From Spirochaetia bacterium (GTDB lineage: Bacteria; Spirochaetota; Leptospiria; Turneriellales; JAOUOS01): a stretch of 64,000 nt of DNA. Of this stretch, positions 1 through 8,211 are shown in pieces. The stretch covers positions 1-64,000 of the forward strand of contig JAOUOT010000013.1 in NCBI GenBank assembly GCA_029880265.1, given 5' to 3'. The notes under the pieces were generated by a model. The model did no database searches. It saw nothing but the letters and a program-made list of their open reading frames with translations, and was not told the origin of the DNA. The position numbers were made by a program, and so were the translations under genes. The number at the start of each line of letters is the position of its first letter. The stretch's first letter is position 1.

Positions 1-300
1 TTTCCCGCTGCCGATTTTGAATGCACCATTTTTACCGATATCAAAGAAGATTTTATCAATATCGCCAATACCGCCGGCCGTCCCGACCCTTCAAAAAAAG
101 AAGGCGATAATACCTATGTTGAAAACCTGGAATACCTGACCGAATATTCGGGCGACCCTATTCCGGTGGGTCAAAAAGCGGTTTCTTTAAGGGTCACATG
201 GCGAAACGCCGAAAGAACCATCTCGCATGACGAACTGAAAAACCTTCAGGAAGATCTGGTAAACAGACTTGCGGGCACGGGTTATAAACTGCGTTCTTAG
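1..300 (+). CDS. pheT: Phenylalanyl-tRNA synthetase beta subunit, C-terminal end (partial)
   Basis: The reading frame is open from the first base to a TAG at 298-300 and gives the last 99 residues of a protein whose start lies outside the window. The segment IPVGQKAVSLRVTW followed by RTISHDELKNLQEDLV matches the C-terminal FDX-ACB (ferredoxin-like anticodon-binding) domain of bacterial PheT, which normally reads IPxGKKSLAxRLxF...RTLTDEEVNxLQ. The family charges tRNA-Phe as an alpha2-beta2 enzyme in the cytoplasm and this domain contacts the tRNA. The end looks intact (LAGTGYKLRS). A near-identical copy of bases 227-264 recurs at 1351-1388, beyond the next gene. Only a fragment is visible, so confidence rests on the C-terminal motif. 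Confidence 0.85.
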   Translation, partial: FPAADFECTIFTDIKEDFINIANTAGRPDPSKKEGDNTYVENLEYLTEYSGDPIPVGQKAVSLRVTWRNAERTISHDELKNLQEDLVNRLAGTGYKLRS

Positions 301-504
301 TTAAATTCTAAAAGATAGGCTTGATTTGATGAATGTCTCTTTCTAATAGCTAATAGCGCTCTGCTTATTTTTTATGATATTCATTTTTTAAAGTCGAATG
401 ACCTAAGTTATTTATTAGACTTGTTATCTATACTCTTTATCAAATATAAATATAATTGACAAAATGTACACATAATGTAGTTTTATATTCTAAGGTAGAA
501 AACC

Positions 505-1332
505 ATGAAAATATTTTCCTTTATTTTATTTTTCTTTATCTTTTACTCAAACCTTTTTTCCGACGAGATACGCTTAAAAGATGGTTCAACTATAAAAGGT
601 AAAGTTCTCAGGGTAAGCGCCAACAATGTAGAATATGACCCCGAAGGAGATATTCCATTTGATATGGTACCAAGATCTTCCATTAAAAATATTGTTTATG
701 ATAACGATAAAATTATTAACTTTGACGATTCTTTGACCGCAACAGACGAGACAGACACCCCCGATTCATCAAATACAAAAGAACAAAAATCATCATGGTA
801 TCTAGGGTTTGGCTTAGGCAGCGGCGACGGGGCCTATTCTTTAGCAAGCGGCAATGAAGTTACTTTTGATGATTGGTTTGAAGGGCTGGATACAGGGCCT
901 AAAATTGCAATACAACTTGGCGTAGGCGCTATCATCTTAAATGATTTTCATTTAGGTTTTGATATGTCTGCATTATCGCAGAATGGTACTTATAAAGATT
1001 ATTTTGGAAATATCGATGCTCAACTTCAAATAAATAATTATCTTCTTTCGTTATCATACTTTCCCTATACCACGGGCTTATTTATAAAAGCAGGTTTAGG
1101 AGCCTCTGTCATTTCAAGCAATATCAAAATAGAAGCATTTGGCATGAATGAGACATATAATGATTCTTTCGGCGGTTTTTCGGGTTTAATTGGCGCCGGT
1201 TACTATATTTGGCTAGGCGATACTTTTAATTTAGGCATTAACCTTGAGTACTCTCATCAGGAATACGAAGAAAGCTCAATACCCAGAAAAAGTAATTTTT
1301 GGAGCGTCTATACTTCTTTTTACTGGTTTTAG
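505..1332 (+). CDS. Predicted outer-membrane barrel protein with N-terminal DEIRLKDG module
   Basis: I do not recognise a named family. A 275-residue protein with a clear signal peptide (MKIFSFILFFFIFYSNLFS, cleavage before DEIRL). Residues 20-70 form a small strand-rich module (LKDGSTIKGKVLRVS, then YDPEGDIPF, then IKNIVYDN). An acidic linker (about 75-95) follows, then a Gly- and aromatic-rich region of alternating hydrophobic strands ending in Phe, as expected of an outer-membrane beta barrel. The same module, including an identical YDPEGDIPF, opens the paralogue at 35272-36030, whereas the barrel halves have diverged. ATG at 505 follows an AAGGTAG ribosome site. A TTGACA box lies at 456-461 but no good -10 sits at normal spacing. 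The gene separates pheT from a duplicated scrap of pheT. Confidence 0.7.
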   Translation: MKIFSFILFFFIFYSNLFSDEIRLKDGSTIKGKVLRVSANNVEYDPEGDIPFDMVPRSSIKNIVYDNDKIINFDDSLTATDETDTPDSSNTKEQKSSWYLGFGLGSGDGAYSLASGNEVTFDDWFEGLDTGPKIAIQLGVGAIILNDFHLGFDMSALSQNGTYKDYFGNIDAQLQINNYLLSLSYFPYTTGLFIKAGLGASVISSNIKIEAFGMNETYNDSFGGFSGLIGAGYYIWLGDTFNLGINLEYSHQEYEESSIPRKSNFWSVYTSFYWF

Positions 1333-1350
1333 CCAAGAAAACCGTTTAGT

Positions 1351-1397
1351 ATGACGAGCTGAAAAACCTTCAGGAATATCTGGTAAACGCAGGTTAG
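1351..1397 (+). pseudogene. Displaced second copy of the pheT 3' end
   Basis: Bases 1351-1388 match 227-264 of pheT at 36 of 38 positions. In the same frame they read DELKNLQEYLVNAG and then a TAG at 1395-1397. Weaker similarity continues a dozen bases upstream. No start or rest of PheT accompanies it. This is either a remnant of a former pheT terminus left when the 505-1332 gene came in, or the scar of a tandem duplication. Confidence 0.75.
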
Positions 1398-1408
1398 AAT
1401 CTCAGGGG

Positions 1409-2269
1409 TTAGTTTTTCAAAACTTGATTGTATTTTTGTATGTTTTCTAAAATAGATTTTTGATCGATATTTATATTCTTAAAATAATTTTTTGAGTTTT
1501 TTATGGCGTAATAGATAGCGCCGGGCCAAAAGAATACGAGTAGTAAAACAAAAATACCCCAATTAAATTTTGACGGCGGTTCAATATTATCTTCTTTGTT
1601 ATTTAATATCTGCAATTTGTGATCATTTAACTTATCGGCTTTAATTTGAGTTCCGCAATAGCTGCATGCAAAAGTTTCTGATAAGTCGAGAGTTACATTT
1701 TTTTGATTTATGTTTCCGCAACTGCCACATTCTTCAGACATTGTAAAGTGAATTTTTAATTTTCCGTCAATAATTTTATCGGTATTACTGTCATAAACAT
1801 AATAAGCGTTTTGTTGAATATTGATTTTACTTAGATTCTCCAGAATAAAGCCTCTTGCAATACCCAAAGAGACAGCCAGTTGGTCGACTTTTACCTCTTT
1901 TGTTTTTTCAAGAACGTTCCATATTTGAATAATCTTATTTTCTATTCGGCGAAAATATATGCCAAAGCATAGAATTAAGAAACCGCTAAGCGAAAGAAGA
2001 AGACGCACCATGGGAATATGTTTTGTATGAAAACGAACTGTCGAATTAGGGTTTTGCTTTTGTAAAGATTTTTCTGTAACTTTTTCAGAGGCCTCGACAT
2101 ATCTTGTATGAATACTGGTTATTTTTCCTGTTTTTGTTCTTGTTTCAATTTCGAAATAGTCCGATTGCCAAGTCTGAAAACCAGCAAAAAACGAAATGAC
2201 GCCTGTAACCAGTAAAACGATACCCCAGGGTATAAAATAATTATCTATTTTATAAATATCTTTTTTCAT
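1409..2269 (-). CDS. Membrane protein with CxxC zinc-ribbon-like motif
   Basis: Not a family I can name. 286 residues. Two hydrophobic segments near the N terminus (about 15-35, WGIVLLVTGVISFFAGF, and about 85-105, LLLSLSGFLILCFGIYF) and one near the C terminus (about 236-256, WGIFVLLLVFFWPGAIYYAI). Between the second and third lie a stretch that could be a winged helix (EVKVDQLAVSLGIARGFILENL, about 125-147) and a CGSCG...CSYCG pair (about 180-207), typical of a single zinc ribbon. Its start overlaps the stop of the 73-residue gene by 4 bp (ATGA), so the two are co-translated. It lies divergent to the PLD-helicase gene; a functional link is only conjecture. Confidence 0.6.
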   Translation of the reverse strand: MKKDIYKIDNYFIPWGIVLLVTGVISFFAGFQTWQSDYFEIETRTKTGKITSIHTRYVEASEKVTEKSLQKQNPNSTVRFHTKHIPMVRLLLSLSGFLILCFGIYFRRIENKIIQIWNVLEKTKEVKVDQLAVSLGIARGFILENLSKINIQQNAYYVYDSNTDKIIDGKLKIHFTMSEECGSCGNINQKNVTLDLSETFACSYCGTQIKADKLNDHKLQILNNKEDNIEPPSKFNWGIFVLLLVFFWPGAIYYAIKNSKNYFKNINIDQKSILENIQKYNQVLKN

Positions 2270-2487
2270 TTCTTTTTTTGCGGCGTTATAATCGCGTTTA
2301 GAAACATCACGATTTCTTTGCCCGGTTTTCTGTCAATAGCCGATAAAAGCTGATTAATGGCGTCGTCTTTTGAAGCGTTTTGAGAAATGCCTTCAATAGA
2401 GGCGAGTATTTTTTTTTCTTCTACGTTTAATATTTTTGATAATACCCCAGAACTTTCTTTAAGAGCCTTTTTTAGATCGTTTATCAT
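2266..2487 (-). CDS. Small soluble protein of unknown function (73 aa)
   Basis: A short, charged, largely helical protein beginning MINDLKKALKESSGVLSKIL, with no membrane segment, signal or Cys. I recognise no family. It is supported mainly by context: its stop overlaps the start of the downstream membrane/zinc-ribbon gene in an ATGA arrangement, and it starts about 150 bp from the divergently transcribed helicase, leaving room for a shared regulatory region. No strong ribosome site precedes it. Confidence 0.5.
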   Translation of the reverse strand: MINDLKKALKESSGVLSKILNVEEKKILASIEGISQNASKDDAINQLLSAIDRKPGKEIVMFLNAIITPQKKK

Positions 2488-2637
2488 ATTGATTTTCTAT
2501 ATACAAGCGCTATTCAGCTTGTAAATAAAAAACAATTATTTCGATGGGGGCGATGCTATCCCCGGTATGATAGATAGATTTATGCCTTTCGATTTGCAAA
2601 ATTTATTTATGTACGGCGCATATGTAAAATATAAGAT

Positions 2638-5391
2638 ATGTATAACATTCGTATGAAAATCGACGAAAATTATTTCTACGGGGGCGATTCGGCCGCCTTG
2701 AATTTAATTAATCACGCTTTAAAAGAAGCAAAAATCATTCGTATTTCTACGGCTTATTTTGAATCGTCGGGTTTTAAAACGCTAAAAGATATTTTTGATG
2801 GCAAAGAAGTAAGACTTCTTGTTGGGCGCGCGCAGGGCGGCAAAGACAATATTGAAAATATCATTTCTGAATTCATTGATTCTCTTTCATCAGGCGGATG
2901 GATTAGCCGAACTGCGGCGATGAGAGAGCTTCGAAAAAAACTCGAAGAAAAAAGACTCAGCTTATGCGCAGAAACCTCACCCGCCGCGTGGAACTTTAAA
3001 TACCAGTTTCAACACGCCAAGCTTTATATGGCCGATAAATCTTCAGCGGTTGTCACATCGGCAAACTTGTCGCTTCATGGTCTTTGTTTTAGCAAAGAAG
3101 CGGGAATTCTGGTAACAGATAAAGAGGCGGTACGTTTTTTTGTAGAGAAATTTGAGGAATATTTTATGAAAGCGCGGCCCATAGGCGAAGAGCTTTTAGA
3201 CAGGCTTCGAAAGTGGCTCGATTTTCGCATGCCTTTTGAAGTTTACGCAAGGGCTCTTCTTGAGCTTTATGATTTGCCTTTTGAATCAGAAAATATCAAA
3301 CTGCCCGAATTAGCGGGATACCAAAAACCCGTAGCCGCAAGGGCCATAGAAAATTTCAAAGACTTTAACGGATGCATGTTGGTGGCTTCAACCGGTCTTG
3401 GCAAAACCGTTATGGCCGGCCATATTGCCGCCATACTGCGCGAGAAAGGCGAGATAGATAATGTCATTGTTTTCTCGCCGGCCGGGCTTCGGGAAATGTG
3501 GCGGCGCACGTTAAGAGGCAGTCGAACTTCCAGCGAAGAATTTTCGTATTCGACACTTTCTGCCGACGACCCCGCGCGAGATAGAAAACTGCGCATTTTA
3601 CTGCATGAGCTTCAAAACGTAAACGAAAATACGCTTATTATTTTGGACGAATCGCATAATCTCAGGAACGAAGAACTTTCGGCCGGAAATATGCGTTTAA
3701 GAAACCAGAGGCTTGTCGACGCAATGAACCGCAGGGCAAAAATTCTGCTTATGACGGCGACGCCTTTCAGCAAAAACGTCGACGATATTAACGCGCAGCT
3801 TCGAATACTGCCTAAGAGCTCAAAGCATAATTTATCGGAACGCTTCTTTTCAGAAGATATGGCATGGCATATTAACAGAATTTCAGATTTGTCAGAGCTG
3901 CCAATATCTGTAGTTTTAACGGCGCCTACCGTTGTTCACAAGTTCAGCCATAAAGACGAAAACAACCAGAAATATGTTTTATTCTCGGGCGATCAAAAAC
4001 GATATTTTCCCGCGAAAATTCATCTGCACAATATTGAGTACGACAATATTTTTGAAAAATTTTTAGAAGAGATGTTAGAGAGATCTCTTCTAAGGGTAAC
4101 AGACAATGTATCTGAAAATTTTCAGGAAAAACTTTTTAACGACGATAACGAGCTATCGGGCAAAAGAATGCCCTTTTTTGAAGCGGGCGTTCTGCCTAGA
4201 ATATGTTCATCCCCCGCTGAAATTTCTCACTTATTTTCAAAACTTGAAACAGAAGGCGGCTTTGAAAGAATGCGTTTTCAATACCAGAAAGAGCTTACTT
4301 CCTTTGTAAAAGATAAAAAAAACTTTCTTCAGCCTTACGCCGCTTACGAAAAAGTTGACGCTAAACTTCAGTCCCTAATCGATATTATTATTGAAAACCC
4401 TGAAGAAAAAATAGTGGTTTTTTGCGTATACCGCCAGAGCGCTTATTTTTTAAGCGAGGCCTTGAAAGCAAAAATTCGCAATTTAACGGTTGAAACCACG
4501 GCCGGCAAAGACAGCGAACAGCTTGAGAAAATCTTAAGAAATTTCGCGCCAATCGCAAATGAGGTACATGAAACATGGGAAGACGAACGCGAAGACAACA
4601 TACGCGTTTTAATCGCGACGGGAGCTTTGGCCGAAGGCTTTAATATGCAAGACGCTTCGATACTTGTAAATTATGACATGCCGTGGACGGTTCTGGTATT
4701 GGCGCAAAGAATGGGAAGAATCATGCGGCCGTGGCCGAAGCCGCGCGAGATAAAAATATTTAATTTAATACCGCGTACCATGCGCAATGAAAATCTGCAT
4801 ATCGCGCGAAACTGGCACAACCGTCTCATTGAAAGGTCGCGCGATTTGCGCTCCTTCGCGCAAATTCCAATTTTAATTGAGAAAAGAACGGGCAAAGACG
4901 AATTTGAAATGGCCGAACTGGCCCGTACCTTAAGCGATCTCGGTTCGATAGATTTAGAGCTTGAAGAGGCGTTAAAATTTATTGAAAACGCCGAGAACAT
5001 ACGCACCAGTTCGTTTCTTGACGATTTGGCGCTTATCGAAGAAAAAGCGAGAAAAGAAATACTTTCTTTACCTATGGGATTTCGAACCGTTAGAAAAACG
5101 AAAAAAGACCCTGCTCTTTTTATGCTCTTTTCTTATGAAGATAAAAAATTTCCCGCCCTTTTTAACGCAAAGGGCGTGTACGATTTAAACAAGCGCATAG
5201 CCGATGAAATTATGAATTATATTCAATGCTCTCCCGATACGCCGCTTGCGCCGACTTCAGAATATCCATCCGATGAAGATTTTGACCTGTGGATAGAAAA
5301 AAGCCGTCAAAATTTTCTTGAATATACCGGTTTTCCCGAAGAAGAGGTAAAAATAATTTGTATTGCGGCCATGGTTCAGGGCGCGGTTTGA
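2638..5391 (+). CDS. PLD-nuclease / superfamily 2 helicase fusion protein
   Basis: A 917-residue protein joining two catalytic modules. Residues about 15-180 are a phospholipase-D-like nuclease domain with an HAKLYMAD...SSANLS (HKD-type) motif at 126-146. Residues about 225-745 are an SF2 helicase of the SNF2/RapA type: Walker A TGLGKT (252-257), DESH box (337-340), TAT motif III (373-375), a second RecA lobe with VVFC, and motif VI QRMGRIMRP near 690-698. About 170 C-terminal residues are of unknown fold. One HKD motif per chain implies a dimeric nuclease. The family is known from restriction-like or antiphage contexts and probably translocates on and cuts nucleic acid, but no methylase or other defence gene is adjacent. 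ATG at 2638 has no clear ribosome site; an in-frame ATG lies at 2653. Confidence 0.85.
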   Translation: MYNIRMKIDENYFYGGDSAALNLINHALKEAKIIRISTAYFESSGFKTLKDIFDGKEVRLLVGRAQGGKDNIENIISEFIDSLSSGGWISRTAAMRELRKKLEEKRLSLCAETSPAAWNFKYQFQHAKLYMADKSSAVVTSANLSLHGLCFSKEAGILVTDKEAVRFFVEKFEEYFMKARPIGEELLDRLRKWLDFRMPFEVYARALLELYDLPFESENIKLPELAGYQKPVAARAIENFKDFNGCMLVASTGLGKTVMAGHIAAILREKGEIDNVIVFSPAGLREMWRRTLRGSRTSSEEFSYSTLSADDPARDRKLRILLHELQNVNENTLIILDESHNLRNEELSAGNMRLRNQRLVDAMNRRAKILLMTATPFSKNVDDINAQLRILPKSSKHNLSERFFSEDMAWHINRISDLSELPISVVLTAPTVVHKFSHKDENNQKYVLFSGDQKRYFPAKIHLHNIEYDNIFEKFLEEMLERSLLRVTDNVSENFQEKLFNDDNELSGKRMPFFEAGVLPRICSSPAEISHLFSKLETEGGFERMRFQYQKELTSFVKDKKNFLQPYAAYEKVDAKLQSLIDIIIENPEEKIVVFCVYRQSAYFLSEALKAKIRNLTVETTAGKDSEQLEKILRNFAPIANEVHETWEDEREDNIRVLIATGALAEGFNMQDASILVNYDMPWTVLVLAQRMGRIMRPWPKPREIKIFNLIPRTMRNENLHIARNWHNRLIERSRDLRSFAQIPILIEKRTGKDEFEMAELARTLSDLGSIDLELEEALKFIENAENIRTSSFLDDLALIEEKARKEILSLPMGFRTVRKTKKDPALFMLFSYEDKKFPALFNAKGVYDLNKRIADEIMNYIQCSPDTPLAPTSEYPSDEDFDLWIEKSRQNFLEYTGFPEEEVKIICIAAMVQGAV

Positions 5392-5452
5392 TAGTTGTCG
5401 GATCTATAGACGCAAACGTCCGCCGCGTTTATAAATCAGCCCTCTTTTTTAA

Positions 5453-5481
5453 TTGACAAAATGACGAGAATAATTTTTATT
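5453..5481 (+). promoter_or_regulatory. Candidate sigma70-type promoter for the DUF2147 gene
   Basis: A perfect TTGACA (5453-5458) is followed after 17 bp by TTTATT (5476-5481), a poor -10. The distance to the ATG at 5514 and the GGAG ribosome site at 5504-5507 are reasonable. The -10 is weak, so this is tentative. Confidence 0.35.
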
Positions 5482-5513
5482 TTATCAGTTATTTATAAAA
5501 GTCGGAGCGTCAT

Positions 5514-5981
5514 ATGAAAACCGTTAAAAAATATGCATATCTTTTTATCTTTGCAGGCATAATGTTTTTTTTGCCTGCGGAATTATTTTCGCAAAATAAG
5601 TCTCCCGCCGGTCAATGGAAAACTATTGACGATGAAACCGGCAAGGTAAAATCAATTGTAGAGATATCGGTGGGCCCCGACGGCAAACTTTACGGTAAAA
5701 TCATTAAGCTATTCAAAAAACCCGACGAAGATCAAGACCCCGTATGCGACAAATGCGAAGGCGATAAAAAAGATAAAAAGATTATAGGAATGCAAATCAT
5801 GTGGGAGCTTGAAAAAGATTCTGAAACCGAATGGGAAGACGGGCATATTTTAGATCCGAAAAACGGCAAAACATACGGCTGCGAAATAGAGGTCATTGAA
5901 AACGGAGCCAAACTGAAAGTTCGAGGATACCTCGGGTTTTCTCTTCTAGGCAGAACTCAAATATGGCTTCGCGTCAATTGA
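5514..5981 (+). CDS. DUF2147 family exported protein
   Basis: 155 residues: a signal peptide (to about residue 26, LFSQN) and then a compact lipocalin-like domain of the DUF2147 type. Diagnostic features are the opening SPAGQWKTIDDETGKVKSIV, the KLYGKIIKLF strand, a CDKC pair, the D-P-x-N-G-K-T-Y-G segment and the closing LKVRGYLGFSLLGRTQIW. Proteins of this family are periplasmic and of undefined role, often thought to bind a small hydrophobic ligand. The gene has GGAG seven bases before its ATG. It converges on the gspJ gene with a gap of only 5 bp. Confidence 0.85.
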   Translation: MKTVKKYAYLFIFAGIMFFLPAELFSQNKSPAGQWKTIDDETGKVKSIVEISVGPDGKLYGKIIKLFKKPDEDQDPVCDKCEGDKKDKKIIGMQIMWELEKDSETEWEDGHILDPKNGKTYGCEIEVIENGAKLKVRGYLGFSLLGRTQIWLRVN

Positions 5982-5986
5982 AAATT

Positions 5987-6652
5987 TCAATATGACAAAA
6001 TATAAGGCTGCACCTCAAAAGAAATTTCTCTCTGCAAATCGTCTTCGTTCCACGAAACAACAAATCTGATATGTTTAGGGAAATCTTTCTTTAAGGCGAT
6101 ATCCCATTCTGCGTTAAAATCTTCGCCGTCGATCGAATATTCAATTTCAAACGACTGCACATTGGGCAAAATGAGAATTCCTATTCCGGGGCTTTCTTCG
6201 TCTTTATCGACAAAAAAATCTTCTTTTCGGTAAATGCCTATCGTATCGGTTTCATCGTCATAATAACCATAGTATGTCACCGAAAAAACCCGGCTTTGAA
6301 GCGTCGCGGGGTTTGAATAATATGAGCCCGAAGGAAACTTAATATAGTCTGTTCTTACCGAATGAGTGATTTCTTTCTTGCCATTAAAGAAGAAGGCCTG
6401 AGGGTTCCATTTTTGATACGTCAAATTCTGTAAATCTGTGGTAATCATCTTAATTAATTGAAGGGCCTTCTCTGATTGTTTTGAGGCGTCGCTTTGTTGA
6501 AACAATAAGTTTTGAATTTGAAGATATGTCGCAAACAGGCTTCCTATTAAAAGACTTGAAAGAGCGATTACAATTAAAAGCTCAATTAAAGTAAGCCCTT
6601 TTCTTTTTGACTTATTTTCCCGGAAGATTGCCTTTATAGTAGTCAAGAACAT
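5987..6652 (-). CDS. gspJ: Type II secretion minor pseudopilin GspJ-like
   Basis: 221 residues beginning with a basic leader of about 18 residues, then the prepilin peptidase site KG-LTLIELLIVIALSSLL with Glu at +5 of the mature protein and a long hydrophobic helix. The C-terminal part (IEYSIDGEDFNAEWD and nearby) fits the GspJ pseudopilin fold. In the type II secretion system GspJ sits at the tip of the periplasmic pseudopilus with GspI and GspK. It is the last of four pseudopilin genes (G-H-I-J order) and its start lies 41 bp inside gspI. No gspK, gspD, gspE or gspF is in the window. Confidence 0.8.
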   Translation of the reverse strand: MFLTTIKAIFRENKSKRKGLTLIELLIVIALSSLLIGSLFATYLQIQNLLFQQSDASKQSEKALQLIKMITTDLQNLTYQKWNPQAFFFNGKKEITHSVRTDYIKFPSGSYYSNPATLQSRVFSVTYYGYYDDETDTIGIYRKEDFFVDKDEESPGIGILILPNVQSFEIEYSIDGEDFNAEWDIALKKDFPKHIRFVVSWNEDDLQREISFEVQPYILSY

Positions 6653-7085
6653 ATTCTTTGTTATCTCCGTAATTGATGGTCACCTGATAATGCAATACCG
6701 TAATAATTCCGCCCGTTTCTGAGTCTTCTCTTTCTTCGGTTTTCTCGTCTTGGGGCATTAACTCGTCTAGCTTGCCGCCTTCTTCGGCAACCGCAAACAA
6801 ATCGACTTCTTCTTCTTTTATTTCGTAACTGTATTTAAATCCGGGAAAGGCCTCATATTCTCCCGATTCTGAAAGGGCCTTATCTTTCGATTTAAGCTTA
6901 TCCATTTCAATAACGGCAAGAGATATGGCTTTTTGCAAATCTACCGAATCTTTTCTTAGATTCATGCCCATTATAACCAGCGACATAATGCTTGTTAAAG
7001 AGATACCCGCAAATAAAAGCGCCATCATAACCTCTACATAGGTAATTCCTTTTTTCTTAGAAATCGCTTTTATTCTTGCTTTCAT
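6612..7085 (-). CDS. gspI: Type II secretion minor pseudopilin GspI-like
   Basis: 157 residues with the leader MKARIKAISKKKG and the cleavage region G-ITYVEVMMALLFAGISL, carrying the conserved Glu at +5. The following AISLAVIEMDKLKSK resembles the helix after the membrane segment in GspI. The rest is short and acidic (EEGGKLDELMPQDEK), then a strand pair. It would form the pseudopilus tip with GspJ. Translation is probably coupled to gspH upstream (11 bp gap) and gspJ downstream (overlap). Confidence 0.75.
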   Translation of the reverse strand: MKARIKAISKKKGITYVEVMMALLFAGISLTSIMSLVIMGMNLRKDSVDLQKAISLAVIEMDKLKSKDKALSESGEYEAFPGFKYSYEIKEEEVDLFAVAEEGGKLDELMPQDEKTEEREDSETGGIITVLHYQVTINYGDNKEYVLDYYKGNLPGK

Positions 7086-7096
7086 ATTTATTGAAG

Positions 7097-7696
7097 TTAT
7101 TCTGCTTTTTCTTCGTGAAAATCGAGACTGCCAAGATAAACGGGTGATGTATTATACCGCGGAATGAACAAATAGGGTTTTTCGGTACTGCTTAGATGAA
7201 ATACTACCGAATCGGTAGTGCCGTTAGGATAAAAATGAATAAAAAGAACTGGTGCCTCAAGCTTCAAGCCGCTTACAGAATAAATATCAACAATATCATC
7301 GGGCATATTAACCGGCTTAACAACCCATTTAGCTTTTTTTTCTTCTCTTTCTTTTTCAGACAAATCTTCTTCTGGAATTACTTCTTCAATCAGTTCCGGA
7401 TTTTCTTCGGCAAAAATTTGACCCATCTTATGTTCTATCTCGCCTTTTTCGCGAAGTCCCATTTTCTTTTTTTCAAGGTTCAACTCTAAAATAAGATGCT
7501 TTCCTTCAGAGAAGGCTTTCTCTCTACCTCGTTTAAACAGGCCTTCAAGCTTAAGGCTTGAACCTCCCGACATATCTTCTGTCCAGATGCCCGTTAATAG
7601 CTGATATACGACAAAAAAGAGGGTGCCTAAGATAGCAATTACTACCATCAGCTCAATTAAGGTGTACCCTCTTTTTTTATGAATTTTATTTTTTAT
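7097..7696 (-). CDS. gspH: Type II secretion minor pseudopilin GspH-like, non-ATG start
   Basis: The first ATG in this frame (7648) falls inside the prepilin signal. The reading frame upstream of it encodes KKRG-YTLIELMVVIAILG, the expected prepilin peptidase site, and stays open to a stop at 7723. No ATG, GTG or TTG occurs there. The plausible starts are ATA at 7696 (reading x-K-N-K-I-H-K-K-R-G) or ATT at 7684 (x-H-K-K-R-G). A GAG lies 5 bases before the ATA. I place the start at 7696 by inference. The mature protein is about 187 residues, Glu-rich in the middle, with a C-terminal beta domain typical of GspH. It follows gspG by 8 bp. Confidence 0.7.
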   Translation of the reverse strand: MKNKIHKKRGYTLIELMVVIAILGTLFFVVYQLLTGIWTEDMSGGSSLKLEGLFKRGREKAFSEGKHLILELNLEKKKMGLREKGEIEHKMGQIFAEENPELIEEVIPEEDLSEKEREEKKAKWVVKPVNMPDDIVDIYSVSGLKLEAPVLFIHFYPNGTTDSVVFHLSSTEKPYLFIPRYNTSPVYLGSLDFHEEKAE

Positions 7697-7704
7697 ATTT
7701 AATC

Positions 7705-8145
7705 TCAGAGTTCTGATAAATCAATATCGGCATTCTCGCCCTCGCCCCCCTGCTGGCCGTCTTTGCCGAGATAAATAATCTTATATTTACCGTCTTCATT
7801 AATATAGTAATAGGGAACCTGATTGGGGCCTATTATGGCGTTTTTATTGAGCAATAAACCCGTCGAGGGATATTTTTCTTGAGGAATGCCCGGGGGACAA
7901 TTTATAAGGGCGTCTAAACCTTCGTCAGTCGATGGAAATCTTCCAAATTTTTGTCTGAATTGAAACAAGCCTACTTCTATCTGCTCTTTGGCTCTTTTAA
8001 GTTGAAACTCGTCTGCCTGACCGGCAACCGGATTCTGAAAAACTCCTATATATAATACTGTCATTAACGTGCCCAATATGACAATCACTACCATAAGTTC
8101 AATAAGGGTCATGCCCCGTTTCTTTCGTAATTCTTTAATTTTCAT
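7705..8145 (-). CDS. gspG: Type II secretion major pseudopilin GspG
   Basis: 146 residues. The leader MKIKELRKKRG precedes MTLIELMVVIVILGTL, with the +5 Glu and long N-terminal helix. The soluble part has the GspG hallmarks: QIEVGLFQFRQKFGRFPSTDEGLDALINCP, then a strand-rich C terminus ending in DGKYKIIYLGKDGQQGGEGENADIDL. The GEGENADI stretch corresponds to the region that binds calcium in GspG. It builds the pseudopilus that pushes folded proteins through the outer membrane. First gene of the G-H-I-J operon. Confidence 0.93.
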   Translation of the reverse strand: MKIKELRKKRGMTLIELMVVIVILGTLMTVLYIGVFQNPVAGQADEFQLKRAKEQIEVGLFQFRQKFGRFPSTDEGLDALINCPPGIPQEKYPSTGLLLNKNAIIGPNQVPYYYINEDGKYKIIYLGKDGQQGGEGENADIDLSEL

Positions 8146-8211
8146 AATCAGATATTAATTTTCAAATACAAATAGTCAACTATTATTTTTCATAAAGAGT
8201 CGCAAGTACCG

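Noticed and set aside
456..489. A promoter at TTGACA for the 505 gene
   Set aside because: The only -10-like words (CATAAT at 9 bp, TATATT at 22 bp) have the wrong spacing, so I did not list it as a feature.
3267..3596. Minus-strand frame of 109 codons within the PLD-helicase gene
   Set aside because: Antisense to conserved helicase motifs; no family match or ribosome site.
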